A stretch of DNA of 49,065 nt, from assembly GCA_019694515.1 (NCBI GenBank), contig JAIBBU010000024.1:1-49065 (forward strand), read 5' to 3'. Source of the stretch: Oligoflexia bacterium (GTDB lineage: Bacteria > Bdellovibrionota_C > UBA2361 > JBGSMV01). Each line of letters opens with the position of its first letter. The first letter of the stretch is position 1. Below the pieces are notes generated by a model that was not told the DNA's origin, did no database searches, and saw only the letters and a program-made list of their open reading frames with translations. Both the position numbers and the translations under genes were made by a program. This document shows, piece after piece, positions 36,158 through 44,714 of this stretch.

Positions 36158-36958
36158 ATGGACCATCTTCAGGCGGTATTATTAGGAATCATTGAGGGAC
36201 TGACGGAGTTTATCCCGGTCTCCAGTACCGGCCATCTGATCATTCTGGGCAATCTGCTTGGAATTGACGAACAGGCCGCGCCGACCTTTGAAATTTTCAT
36301 TCAACTAGGAGCGATTCTGGCGGTGGTAGCGCTATATTTCAAGCGCTTCAAGGGCCTGCTTGATTTCTCCCAACCTAGTGCTCCGAGCTTTAGCGGCTGG
36401 GCCGGTTTGCTCCGCTTAGGGGCGGCCTGTTTGCCGGTTTTTCTGATCGGAGCGCTTACCCATCATTGGATCAAAGCGCATTTATTCTTCCCGGGCAGTG
36501 TAGCGGCCGCGCTGATCTTGGGGGGAGTGGTAATGCTCTGGGTCGAAAATCGCAGCGCACTGAGCATTACGACAGCAAAGATCGAGCAACTGACCCTGCA
36601 GCAGGCGCTCTTGATCGGGATATTCCAGATTCTGGCGCTTTGGCCGGGAGTATCACGATCCGGCGCTACTATAATCGGGGCAATGTTGCTGGGAGTTGGA
36701 CGGAGTGCGGCTGCGGAGTTCTCTTTTTTGGTGGCGGTGCCGGTAATGGCTGCAGCCACCCTATTTGATCTGTTAAAGAGCTGGAGTGCGATTCCTAGCG
36801 AACAGCTAGTTTCTTTTGGAATCGGTTTTCTTGTAGCTTTTCTGACCGCCCTTGTAGCACTCAGAGTCTTTATTGGACTGGTTTCACGCTACAGCATGCG
36901 CCCTTTCGGCTGGTACCGAATCGGTCTGGGGGTGCTGGTGCTGCTCCTTACCCGGTAG
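36158..36958 (+). CDS. uppP: undecaprenyl-diphosphatase (bacitracin resistance protein)
   Basis: Dephosphorylates undecaprenyl diphosphate in the membrane to recycle the carrier used in peptidoglycan and polysaccharide synthesis. ATG 36158 has AGGA 8 bases upstream (an in-frame TTG at 36152 is less likely). The two signature segments are present: EGLTEFIPVSSTGHLI at the N-terminus and WPGVSRSGATI near residue 168. 266 residues and about eight membrane helices, as expected. Confidence 0.96.
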   Translation: MDHLQAVLLGIIEGLTEFIPVSSTGHLIILGNLLGIDEQAAPTFEIFIQLGAILAVVALYFKRFKGLLDFSQPSAPSFSGWAGLLRLGAACLPVFLIGALTHHWIKAHLFFPGSVAAALILGGVVMLWVENRSALSITTAKIEQLTLQQALLIGIFQILALWPGVSRSGATIIGAMLLGVGRSAAAEFSFLVAVPVMAAATLFDLLKSWSAIPSEQLVSFGIGFLVAFLTALVALRVFIGLVSRYSMRPFGWYRIGLGVLVLLLTR

Positions 36959-37052
36959 CCGCTGGCTGATCCCGGCGATCCGACAGTTTAGGACACTCTC
37001 CATCATAACAGTGCTATTGAGGTGTATTTAACAAATAGCGGGAGGGCGTCAT

Positions 37053-37538
37053 ATGGCCACAATGGAAGCGATCGGAACTACTGAGAAAATCCCAGAGGTC
37101 AGCGATGCTTTTCAGGGCGCAGCCATCACTCCCGGCCTGATCAGGGATTTAGAGTCTGCAATCGACCGTAAATATACTGCGGATGAAAGAACGGCGGACG
37201 ACCTTGTGCTCCATATCAACGATACACGCGATCGCTGGATGGGAACCTCCGCGGCTGAAGCCTGCGGTTGCTTGCGGCGCTGCGCGGAATACTGGTCCGA
37301 GCGCATGAATTTAAGATCCGATATTGTAAGTAAGCAGCTGGCTGACATGAGCGGGCTGGCTCGGGCGCTGCTCCAGTACGGCGGTATGTCCGCACCCCAA
37401 AAGGTCACGCCAGAAATGTATTTGGATGGGTGGGCTAAGCGCATGCACCAGGTGGCCCGGGGTATCGAGAGAAAGGGGGATGCGGCCTTTGCGGCGCGAG
37501 TTCGCGAGACCGCCGAGCGTATCTCTCCCGAATACTGA
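37053..37538 (+). CDS. helical cytoplasmic protein of unknown function
   Basis: ATG 37053 has an excellent ribosome site (GGGAGG, 7 bases upstream), which supports it being real. The 161 residues are mainly helical with no signal peptide and several short Cys-bearing helices (AACGCLRRC-like segment near residue 71). No family recognised. It converges on the trmD operon with a 4-base gap to the methyltransferase stop. Confidence 0.6.
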   Translation: MATMEAIGTTEKIPEVSDAFQGAAITPGLIRDLESAIDRKYTADERTADDLVLHINDTRDRWMGTSAAEACGCLRRCAEYWSERMNLRSDIVSKQLADMSGLARALLQYGGMSAPQKVTPEMYLDGWAKRMHQVARGIERKGDAAFAARVRETAERISPEY

Positions 37539-37542
37539 GGAG

Positions 37543-38121
37543 TTAGTGCTCTTCGGTAGTTCTTGGTGCCAGCAATCGATCAAGCATAATTGCGCAGGCC
37601 GAGCGCACCGAAAGGTGGTTGTACTGGGTGGGGCCTTGAATCGGCTCCAAAATTAGATCGGCACGATCTAGCAGTTCACGCGACATCCCCCAGCCCGTTC
37701 CAAGCATTAGCAAATAGGGCTTCCCGTCGCGTAGGCGTTCGCGTGTCTGTTTAAAGCTAACGCGGCGCTCGCCCCCGCGGGCAGAGGTCGCAATCAAGGT
37801 CGGGAGCTTGCCGGTTCGTAGATCGATCTTCTGAATCGCTTCGTCCAGATCGCTAACCACCTCCACGATCGCCAGCGCCTCTTTGCGGTTCGGATTGTAG
37901 CTGCTGCCAAACTCGCCCTCCCAGTGATGCTGCAGGGTGCGGGCCAGCCGCCGCATCGTGGCAGATGGGTGAGAGATAAAAACATTGCGAGCTCCATAGG
38001 TGCTAGAGCTGCGGGCCAGATCGTGAATATCAATCAGGGTAACGGAGGAGGTGATAGGGCTGCCTGTTTTGTCGACCATTTTGTCATGCAGCAGCACAAC
38101 GCTTAAATCTACGGGGTTCAT
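37543..38121 (-). CDS. RNA methyltransferase (PF09936-type, SPOUT fold)
   Basis: A 192-residue protein from ATG 38121, which overlaps the trmD stop by 4 bases (ATGA). The knot-forming SPOUT features are visible near the C-terminus (LLMLGTGWGMSRELLDRADLILEPI, then NHLSVRSACAIMLDRL). This family follows trmD in many deltaproteobacteria and probably methylates an rRNA or tRNA base; the exact site is not known here. Confidence 0.85.
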   Translation of the reverse strand: MNPVDLSVVLLHDKMVDKTGSPITSSVTLIDIHDLARSSSTYGARNVFISHPSATMRRLARTLQHHWEGEFGSSYNPNRKEALAIVEVVSDLDEAIQKIDLRTGKLPTLIATSARGGERRVSFKQTRERLRDGKPYLLMLGTGWGMSRELLDRADLILEPIQGPTQYNHLSVRSACAIMLDRLLAPRTTEEH

Positions 38122-38810
38122 TTGATTAGATCCGGTCTCCGTTCTTTGGTGCGCATGATCGCTTGAGAGCGCCGCCACTCCGAGATTAGCTTGTGATTGC
38201 CGCTAAGCAGCACGTCTGGCACCGTCAGCCCCTTGAAGTCTTGTGGCTTGGTGTATTGCGGAGCTTCGAGCAAGCCGCAGAATTCACCACTCAACGCGAA
38301 ACTTTCATTTAGCACCGATTCCGCATTGCCCACGACGTTTTCACCCAGGCGCACTGTTGCTTCGATAATCGCCATGGCTGCGACCTCTCCTCCCATCAGG
38401 ATGTAATCGCCGATCGAGATCTCTTCGTCCACGAGCAGGTTAATCACCCGCTGATCTACGCCTTCGTAGCGACCGCAAACAAAGATCAATTCTGGAATTT
38501 CGTTTAGGGCGTGCGCCTTCTTTTGATTGAACACGGCGCCCTGAGCGGAGAGCAGAATCACGGGAGCGTTGGGCAGCCGTTCTTTGGCTGCGCTAATCGC
38601 GCGATATAGCGGCTCGGCCAGCATCACCATGCCCGCGCCGCCGCCGTAAGGTGTATCATCTACGTGATGGTGCGGAGGGTCCGAGTAATCTCGAATCTGG
38701 GTTAGGGTAACCGCGAGCAGATCCTTCTGAATCGCTTTGCCGATTAAGCTGGCCTTGAGAAAGCCATCGAAGATCTCAGGGAAGATTGTGAGGACCTCAA
38801 TCCTTTTCAT
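38118..38810 (-). CDS. trmD: tRNA (guanine37-N1)-methyltransferase
   Basis: SAM-dependent SPOUT enzyme methylating G37 of tRNAs for Leu, Pro and Arg. All typical segments are present: LTIFPEIFDGFL at the start, HHHVDDTPYGGGAGMVM, the knot core LIFVCGRYEGVDQRV and SIGDYILMGGEVAAMAIIEA, and PPQYTKP-like end segment (EAPQYTKP). 230 residues is normal. It follows rpsP; rimM, normally between them, is absent. Confidence 0.97.
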   Translation of the reverse strand: MKRIEVLTIFPEIFDGFLKASLIGKAIQKDLLAVTLTQIRDYSDPPHHHVDDTPYGGGAGMVMLAEPLYRAISAAKERLPNAPVILLSAQGAVFNQKKAHALNEIPELIFVCGRYEGVDQRVINLLVDEEISIGDYILMGGEVAAMAIIEATVRLGENVVGNAESVLNESFALSGEFCGLLEAPQYTKPQDFKGLTVPDVLLSGNHKLISEWRRSQAIMRTKERRPDLIK

Positions 38811-38858
38811 TGCGAACCGGGAAAGAGGGGAGAGGCGCTCCGACTATGGAGCGACCGT

Positions 38859-39188
38859 TTACTTTTTCTTTTTAGCCAGGCGCTGTTTGCGCTTCTTACG
38901 GGCGGTCTGAAGTTTGCTCAGTTTGTTCTTCTCGCGAGCTTCGTAGTATCCCGGAATCGACTTGATGATCAGGTCGCGAACTAGTTCTGACGGTTTCGCA
39001 CCCCGTTCGATCCAATGCTTAACGCGGTCCTCTTTCATGGTCAGCTTCGGAGTTTTGAGCTTAGGCTGATATACCCCAAGAATCTCTAAAAAACGTCCAT
39101 CACGCTTCATCCCCTTTTCAGCGGCGACGATACGGAAGTAGGGCCGCTTTTTCGAACCAAATCTGGAAAGTCTGATCATTACGGGCAC
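38859..39188 (-). CDS. rpsP: 30S ribosomal protein S16
   Basis: The first 80 residues are a standard S16 (IRLSRFGSKKRPYFRIVAAE, DGRFLEILGVYQP, RVKHWIERGAKPS) followed by a Lys/Arg-rich C-terminal extension. GTG at 39188 is the start: AAGGA (39197-39201) is 8 bases upstream, while ATG 39179 would be too far. Product of 109 residues; leads rpsP-trmD-methyltransferase. Confidence 0.96.
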   Translation of the reverse strand: MPVMIRLSRFGSKKRPYFRIVAAEKGMKRDGRFLEILGVYQPKLKTPKLTMKEDRVKHWIERGAKPSELVRDLIIKSIPGYYEAREKNKLSKLQTARKKRKQRLAKKKK

Positions 39189-39195
39189 GGCAATC

Positions 39196-39221
39196 GTCCT
39201 TATTTAAGTTGTCCTTATTTA
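39196..39221 (-). repeat. two direct repeats, 15-bp period, in the rpsP leader
   Basis: GTCCTTATTTA on the plus strand at 39196-39206 and 39211-39221. Each holds a Shine-Dalgarno core on the minus strand, so the transcript has two candidate ribosome sites. Confidence 0.6.
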
Positions 39222-39240
39222 TCGAAATTTGAGACCCCGC

Positions 39241-39269
39241 AGCATACATGTAAGTAGGGGATTTTACAA
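39241..39269 (-). promoter_or_regulatory. rpsP promoter
   Basis: TTGTAA (39264-39269), 17-bp spacer, TATGCT (39241-39246) on the minus strand. The remaining gene-free part up to 39530 holds GC-rich short inverted repeats and the promoter of the next gene. Confidence 0.5.
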
Positions 39270-39470
39270 GTGGGGCGGCCCCCGCTGGCAGCACGGAATC
39301 GTTCGGATTGCTGGGGCATCCAAACTGCCGATAGGTTTTAGGGCGCGTGATGCCATTGGTCCGCGCCCCCAATTTCTCCCGCATTTTCGAGGGGGTTAAT
39401 TCCAGAAAAATTGAGCGCAGCGCACCTGCCGGTGCTCCGCAGGGCCGGGCATCCTGATTGGGAGAGTCCT

Positions 39471-39498
39471 TTGCCCTTGTTCCTACAATCGTTATATT
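39471..39498 (+). promoter_or_regulatory. candidate promoter of the DUF374 gene
   Basis: TTGCCC (39471-39476), 16-bp spacer, TATATT (39493-39498), about 30 bases before the coding start. Confidence 0.4.
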
Positions 39499-39530
39499 GA
39501 CCCCAACCGAGTTCGGAGGTGGGGCTGAGA

Positions 39531-40235
39531 GTGGAGCTAGGTTTAAGGGTCCGTTTGCTTGGGATCGCCGCTGGTGCGCTTTTGCGCCTAGTGCGAATCA
39601 CGCAGCGCTGGGAGTGGGAACATATCGAGCCGGGTGAAAGTCTCTGGGGAGAGGGGCCGCCGCGCATCGTTGCCTTTTGGCATCGTCAGCAAATCCAAAT
39701 GCCCTATGTGTATCTCGGAACCGGATCAAGGAAGAAGCTTAGACCGATATACGCTCTGACCAGTCAGCATGGTGATGGGCGACTGGCCGCAAGTTTAATG
39801 CGTGCTCTGGGATTACGTTCAGTCGCGGGTTCCTCGAGCCGCGGGGGAGTTCGAGCCCTGCTCGAGATGGTGCGGGTGCTGAAAGGGGGAGGGCATGTGG
39901 CAGTTACTCCGGATGGTCCGCGCGGGCCGCTCTTTAGTGTTAAGCCAGGTGTAATTAAGGTCGCGCAGAAGAGCGGCGTGCCGATTTTACCCCTGGCGCT
40001 TGCGGCGGCGCATCAGGTTACCTTCCGCAGCTGGGACCGCATGTTTTTGGCGCTTCCCTTTTCACGGGTAGCCGCGGCGACCGGACATTTGATTAAGGTT
40101 CCTAGCGAGTGTACTGAACTGGAGCTGGAGCAATACCGTCAGCAGTTAGAGCGCGAGATCAATTGGCTGAGCGCGCGGGTCGAAGCGCGCGCGGGCAAAG
40201 GGCAGGGGACGCAAGCCAGCCACGATCGTTTGTAG
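39531..40235 (+). CDS. lysophospholipid acyltransferase family protein (DUF374)
   Basis: DUF374 (PF04028) proteins are related to membrane acyltransferases and found near LPS genes. Visible: VAFWHRQQIQMPYV with the His of the acyltransferase HX4D-like motif, LTSQHGDGRLAAS with another His-Asp pair, RALGLRSVAGSSSRGGVRAL, and PDGPRGPLFSVKPGVIKVAQKSGVPILPLALAA, the most diagnostic block. GTG 39531 with GGAGG at 39515-39519 is preferred over GTG 39519. Product 234 residues; probably acylates a lipid at the inner membrane. Confidence 0.85.
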   Translation: MELGLRVRLLGIAAGALLRLVRITQRWEWEHIEPGESLWGEGPPRIVAFWHRQQIQMPYVYLGTGSRKKLRPIYALTSQHGDGRLAASLMRALGLRSVAGSSSRGGVRALLEMVRVLKGGGHVAVTPDGPRGPLFSVKPGVIKVAQKSGVPILPLALAAAHQVTFRSWDRMFLALPFSRVAAATGHLIKVPSECTELELEQYRQQLEREINWLSARVEARAGKGQGTQASHDRL

Positions 40236-40348
40236 CTGATCGTGATTCCAAATCGGCAGTTAGCCTCAGGATAGGATATTTGATGTAGCTTCAATGCGCC
40301 GAGCGCTGCGAGCCGGATTGCGATCTCTTGTTAACGGCTCTCTGCGCC

Positions 40349-41323
40349 TTATGTCAGATCGACACGATTCGTCGGTGCCAAGACCGACAATAGCTTTTCC
40401 AGCATCTCTCGGCGGGTTGCGTCGAGATTTAATTCAGCCTCTTTCAAGCCCAATAAAGAAAAATAGAGCGCTTCACGCGCTCTGGTTCTATCTTTTTCAG
40501 GGACGGGAGTTTTGGCCGAGTCTATCGCCGCTAAGTGTTCTGCAGGCATCGCGCCCCCGTGCATTCTCTTCAGACACGTGAGCATATCTGGGACCTCCAG
40601 ACCTGCAGGCCTTTCCAGGCCCAGTGCCGCGAGCGACTCGGCTGCGCCGGCAAGCTGAAAATCAACCAACACAACCGGAATGTCGCCACCAAGCTCAGCT
40701 AAACCGGGTAGCACGAAGCGCAGGTCTTCAGGTCGCTCCTGCTGTTGAAGGTGCTTTTGCACTCGGCCGAGCACTTCGTCAGCCAGCGCCACATCGAGCT
40801 GCAGATTTCCAGCGCCATTTACATTGACAAGGCGTTCAGCAACCAGCTCATAATATTGCCCATCGAAATAGCTGTATTTATTGCCCATCCCGCGGCGCGA
40901 GCGCTCATAGGGCATAGCTTCGACAACCTCAAAGACTTCATCCTGCTCTTCTAGCTCTGATTCGGGAGAAGCGGCGGAAGTGGAAACAGGCTCACCAAGC
41001 TCCGGATCCCACTGCTTGTATACGTCTCGCCAATCGGCGGGCTTTGCTGGTAGGCGCTTTAGGACGTGAATCCAGGCGGAGTTGTCCTTGAGGGTATAAA
41101 CTTCTATCCGGCAACTGAGATCCACGAGGTAGTCATCAACCTCAACCTGAAGGTCGCCAAAATATAGGCCGACACCGACCTCTTTAAACGAGCCATGTTT
41201 GCGACACAGGCCCTGAACCACGGCTGCCAGATGCATATCCTTTCCGGCGACTACCGGAGTAAGTTTTTCGGCCGGGTATCTTGAATCATCAAAGGTATGC
41301 GGGGCCATGGCAAACATCTCCAC
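40349..41323 (-). CDS. protein of unknown function
   Basis: A 324-residue soluble protein without signal peptide. An N-terminal alpha/beta domain (about 1-110, HLAAVVQGLCRKHGSFKEVGVGLYFG, SAWIHVLKRLP) is followed by an acidic Ser/Glu linker (about 115-135) and a helical C-terminal part. No family recognised. It lies beyond the ABC-F gene on the same strand with a 67-base gap, so the two could be cotranscribed. Confidence 0.6.
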   Translation of the reverse strand: MEMFAMAPHTFDDSRYPAEKLTPVVAGKDMHLAAVVQGLCRKHGSFKEVGVGLYFGDLQVEVDDYLVDLSCRIEVYTLKDNSAWIHVLKRLPAKPADWRDVYKQWDPELGEPVSTSAASPESELEEQDEVFEVVEAMPYERSRRGMGNKYSYFDGQYYELVAERLVNVNGAGNLQLDVALADEVLGRVQKHLQQQERPEDLRFVLPGLAELGGDIPVVLVDFQLAGAAESLAALGLERPAGLEVPDMLTCLKRMHGGAMPAEHLAAIDSAKTPVPEKDRTRAREALYFSLLGLKEAELNLDATRREMLEKLLSVLAPTNRVDLT

Positions 41324-41390
41324 TAATAGCCGTTCTATGACGCTGGCAACCTATCGCAGACTCGAGAGTTAATCAAAAAATGTCGCGGAT

Positions 41391-43175
41391 TTAAGCCTTG
41401 TCCAGTTTCTCCAGCGCGTTCGAAACGTTGGACAAATCTTCAAAATTCTTATCGATTTTTTTAGTAACTTCATGCAGCGCCATCGAGGTTGCCTGCACCT
41501 CGCTGCTGGGCCCATCTTCTAGAAGCTTAGCCAGTTTGGCGTGCAGCTCCTTTTCTTTCGCTTCAAGTGCCATGATGCCTGCTTCCAGCTTGGCGATAGT
41601 TTTCTTCAGACTACGCTGCTCCTTGCTAGGATTAACTCTCGCCGTGGCGGGCACGGTTTTCTCCGGGGTGCGTGTGGGGGTCGCGCTTTCCTCATCCTCC
41701 CAGCCGATTTTTTTGAGGAATTCGTCATACCCGGTCTCGAGCACGAAAGGCATGCTGCCCTGAAACACAATTAAACGTGTGCAGAGGTCGCGAAGTAGCA
41801 TCTCGTTATGTGTCACCAGCACAACCGCGCCGTCGTACTCCTCCAGAGCGGACTTAAGCGCCTCTACCGAATCCATATCAAGATGATTGGTGGGCTCATC
41901 CAAGAGTAGCAGATTGGAAGGGGTGGCAATAATTTTGCCGAGTAGCACGCGGCTTTTTTCGCCTCCGGAGAGCACACTGATCTTTTTTAGCGCTTTATCA
42001 CCATCAAACATCAAAGTGCCGCAAATGCCACGCACCTTGGTGCGGTGCATGCCCGGATGGGCATGGGATATCTCTTCCTCAACGGTGCGCGACGAGGTCA
42101 GTCGGTCGATGTTGGTTTGACCAAAGTAGCCCACCGCGGTGTTCTGGTTCAGCGCGATCTCACCGTGCTGCGGCTTTATTTCTTGCGCCAAAAGCCGCAG
42201 CAACGTCGATTTCCCACGCCCGTTTTTTCCGATAATTCCGATGCGGTCCCGTTTTCCGATGTCCAGAGAAAGGTTTTGAACGAGAGGCTGTACGAGATCG
42301 TACCCGAAGCTTAGTTCGCGGGCATTCAGCACATGCTTTCCGTGAAACTGCTTATAGGCAAACACGAAATCCAGGGTGGCATCCTCAGAAAGTTCCTCGC
42401 GCACCGCCATCTTCTCCAGCGCTTTTACACGCGATTGTACGAGGGCGGCCTTGCTGGCTTTGGCGCGAAACCGATTGATGAACTGCTCCATTTCACGGCG
42501 CTTCTTATCCTCGTTTAGCCGCGTTTTTTCATAGACCTCCTCGTCGACTTCAATTGCGTCGAAAAGTTTTTGGGTGGGTCCGGCGATCTTTCTAAAAGTG
42601 CTTCGATAGATCAGCATGGTATGGGTGGTGACGCTGTCCATGAAGCTGCGATCGTGCGTAATGATGATCAGTTCATCCCGCCAGCTGCGCAGAGCCTGCG
42701 CCAGCCAACGTGCTGAAACGATGTCCAGGTAGTTAGTAGGTTCATCCAGTAGCAGCAGGTTAGGTTCTGAGAGTAACAGCCGGGCCAAATTGATGCGGAT
42801 CTGGAAACCACCTGAAAACTCCGCGGGAGCGCGCAGCATGTCGTCTGCGGAGAATCCTAACCCTCCAAGAATGATTTCTGCGCGGTAGCTTTGATCGCGC
42901 TCATCCGGCGGCAGTCCCAGACAGGCTTCATCTAGCACGGTCTTTTCGGTGAAGGACAGGTGCTGTGAGAGCCGCCCGATGCGGTACCCGCGGGGAGCGG
43001 TGATAGATCCCGAGTCTGGATGCTCTTCGTCCAAAATTAACTTGAAGAGTGTCGATTTGCCCGAGCCGTTTCGCCCGACTAATCCCAGCCGTTCGCCATG
43101 GTTCAGCACGAAGGCGGCGCCGTCGAATAGAACCTGGTCACCATATGTTTTTGATAGGCCTGAAACCTGAATCAC
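41391..43175 (-). CDS. ABC-F family ATPase
   Basis: Duplicated ATPase without membrane domain, of the ribosome-associated ABC-F class (translation factors such as EttA, Uup, YheS). Two ATPase halves: Walker A GRNGSGKST (34-42) and GKNGRGKST, signature segments FSGGFQIRI and LSGGEKSRV, and Walker B plus switch DEPTNYLD and DEPTNHLD. The linker between halves is Arg/Lys-rich, as needed to reach the P site. A C-terminal coiled coil (LKKTIAKLEAGIMALEAKEKELHAKLAKL) resembles Uup. 594 residues. Confidence 0.92.
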   Translation of the reverse strand: MIQVSGLSKTYGDQVLFDGAAFVLNHGERLGLVGRNGSGKSTLFKLILDEEHPDSGSITAPRGYRIGRLSQHLSFTEKTVLDEACLGLPPDERDQSYRAEIILGGLGFSADDMLRAPAEFSGGFQIRINLARLLLSEPNLLLLDEPTNYLDIVSARWLAQALRSWRDELIIITHDRSFMDSVTTHTMLIYRSTFRKIAGPTQKLFDAIEVDEEVYEKTRLNEDKKRREMEQFINRFRAKASKAALVQSRVKALEKMAVREELSEDATLDFVFAYKQFHGKHVLNARELSFGYDLVQPLVQNLSLDIGKRDRIGIIGKNGRGKSTLLRLLAQEIKPQHGEIALNQNTAVGYFGQTNIDRLTSSRTVEEEISHAHPGMHRTKVRGICGTLMFDGDKALKKISVLSGGEKSRVLLGKIIATPSNLLLLDEPTNHLDMDSVEALKSALEEYDGAVVLVTHNEMLLRDLCTRLIVFQGSMPFVLETGYDEFLKKIGWEDEESATPTRTPEKTVPATARVNPSKEQRSLKKTIAKLEAGIMALEAKEKELHAKLAKLLEDGPSSEVQATSMALHEVTKKIDKNFEDLSNVSNALEKLDKA

Positions 43176-43242
43176 AGCTTTTTCCTACAAGAGTGGGGGC
43201 CAGCGTCACACGAAAGCACCCTATTTTTCAACTTTTTGGGGG

Positions 43243-44712
43243 ATGCACTTGGCGGAGATGTTTCAAAGTGATACCAACTCCAAAATGGTTTTTAGCTCCT
43301 TCATCTTCATCTTTCTCTTTTTGCCCCTTGTTCTGGCGTCCTACTTTTTGGCGCCGCGCGCCGCGCGAAATAGCATCCTGCTGATTTTCAGTCTGGCTTT
43401 TTACGGTTGGGGGGCACCGATGGTGCTGCTGCCGCTTATGGTCAGCTGCGCAATTGATTACTATGTGAGCAAAAAATTGGTGCCTGGAGCGCAGTCTGAC
43501 GGTTGGCGAAAATATACCTTGGTCGCGATCTTGGGATTCAATCTATCCCTCCTCGGCTATTATAAATATGCGAACCTCTTCGTGCACGAAATCAATCGCG
43601 CGCTTGGTTGGTTTCAGGTCACGCCGCTTGGGTGGCAGGAGGTGCTGCTCCCAGTTGGAATCTCCTTCTTCACTTTTCATAAGATTACATATCTGGTGGA
43701 CGTTTACCGCGGCAAAGTTCAGCTCGCGCGAAGCCTCAGAGACTACATGTTGTATGTCGTGCTGTTCTCGCAGCTGATAGCCGGCCCAATTGTGCGCTAT
43801 GCCGATGTCGAAGGTGAGATTGTGAAGCGCACTGAATCGATCAATCTCTTCTTTTCCGGATTGTTCAGATTCAGCATTGGAATGGGGAAGAAGCTGCTAA
43901 TCGCCGACGCCATGGGGGATGTGGCTAATCAGGTCTTTGCGCTTAACTCGGAGCTCTTGTCGGCGCCCTGGGCTTGGTTAGGGATCCTGGCCTACAGCTT
44001 TCAGATCTATTTCGATTTTTCCGGTTACTCCGATATGGCGATCGCTCTGGGGTGGATGTTCGGATTTCACTTCAAAGAGAATTTTAATGCGCCCTACAGC
44101 TCCAGAAATATCACCGATTTCTGGCGGCGCTGGCATATCTCACTTTCCTCATTCATGCGGGAATATCTGTACATTCCCCTTGGCGGAAACAAAGGCACAA
44201 CCTTTCAAACCTATCGTAATCTTTGGATCGTATTTCTGCTTTCCGGGCTGTGGCACGGCGCGGCTTGGAATTTTGTGGCTTGGGGTGCTTTTCATGGATT
44301 TTTCCTGGCGCTCGATAAGCTTTGCTGGCTGAAGATTTCGGAGCGTCTTCCGGCGGCACTGAATGTGCTGCTGACTTTCATCGTCGTAATGTTCGGCTGG
44401 GTGCTATTTCGCGCGCACGATCTAAGCCAGGCCCTCCACTACATGTCGATCATGGTGGGCTGGGTAAATCCTACTGGACCGGTGAATCTTCCGCGAGCTT
44501 ATCTGATCGATAACCGCGGGATCGTGGTGCTATTGGCAGCGGCTCTCATTACCTTTTTCCCCAAGTTCAAGCTTGAACCGATTCCGCATATCGAGGTGCT
44601 GGGCCTCAGAAGAACTGCGTTGCGGGGCGCGGTAATATGCTTAGTTCTGGCGCTTTCGCTGTGTTATCTGGGCTCTAAGGGGTACACGCCTTTCCTATAT
44701 TTCAGATTTTAG
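43243..44712 (+). CDS. MBOAT membrane O-acyltransferase (AlgI-like)
   Basis: Moves acetyl groups across the membrane for acetylation of an exported polysaccharide. 489 residues, about eleven helices. The family motifs are intact: FWRRWHISLSSFMREYLYIPLGGN and the catalytic His in LSGLWHGAAWNFVAWGAFHG. It forms an operon with the AlgJ/AlgX-like gene two bases downstream, the usual AlgI pairing. The GTG-free ATG at 43243 is the start; the divergent ABC-F gene is 67 bases away. Confidence 0.92.
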   Translation: MHLAEMFQSDTNSKMVFSSFIFIFLFLPLVLASYFLAPRAARNSILLIFSLAFYGWGAPMVLLPLMVSCAIDYYVSKKLVPGAQSDGWRKYTLVAILGFNLSLLGYYKYANLFVHEINRALGWFQVTPLGWQEVLLPVGISFFTFHKITYLVDVYRGKVQLARSLRDYMLYVVLFSQLIAGPIVRYADVEGEIVKRTESINLFFSGLFRFSIGMGKKLLIADAMGDVANQVFALNSELLSAPWAWLGILAYSFQIYFDFSGYSDMAIALGWMFGFHFKENFNAPYSSRNITDFWRRWHISLSSFMREYLYIPLGGNKGTTFQTYRNLWIVFLLSGLWHGAAWNFVAWGAFHGFFLALDKLCWLKISERLPAALNVLLTFIVVMFGWVLFRAHDLSQALHYMSIMVGWVNPTGPVNLPRAYLIDNRGIVVLLAAALITFFPKFKLEPIPHIEVLGLRRTALRGAVICLVLALSLCYLGSKGYTPFLYFRF

Positions 44713-44714
44713 AC

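Noticed and set aside
40294..40581. 95-residue plus-strand frame
   Set aside because: Mostly opposite the minus-strand unknown gene at 40349-41323, with no ribosome site and no recognisable features.
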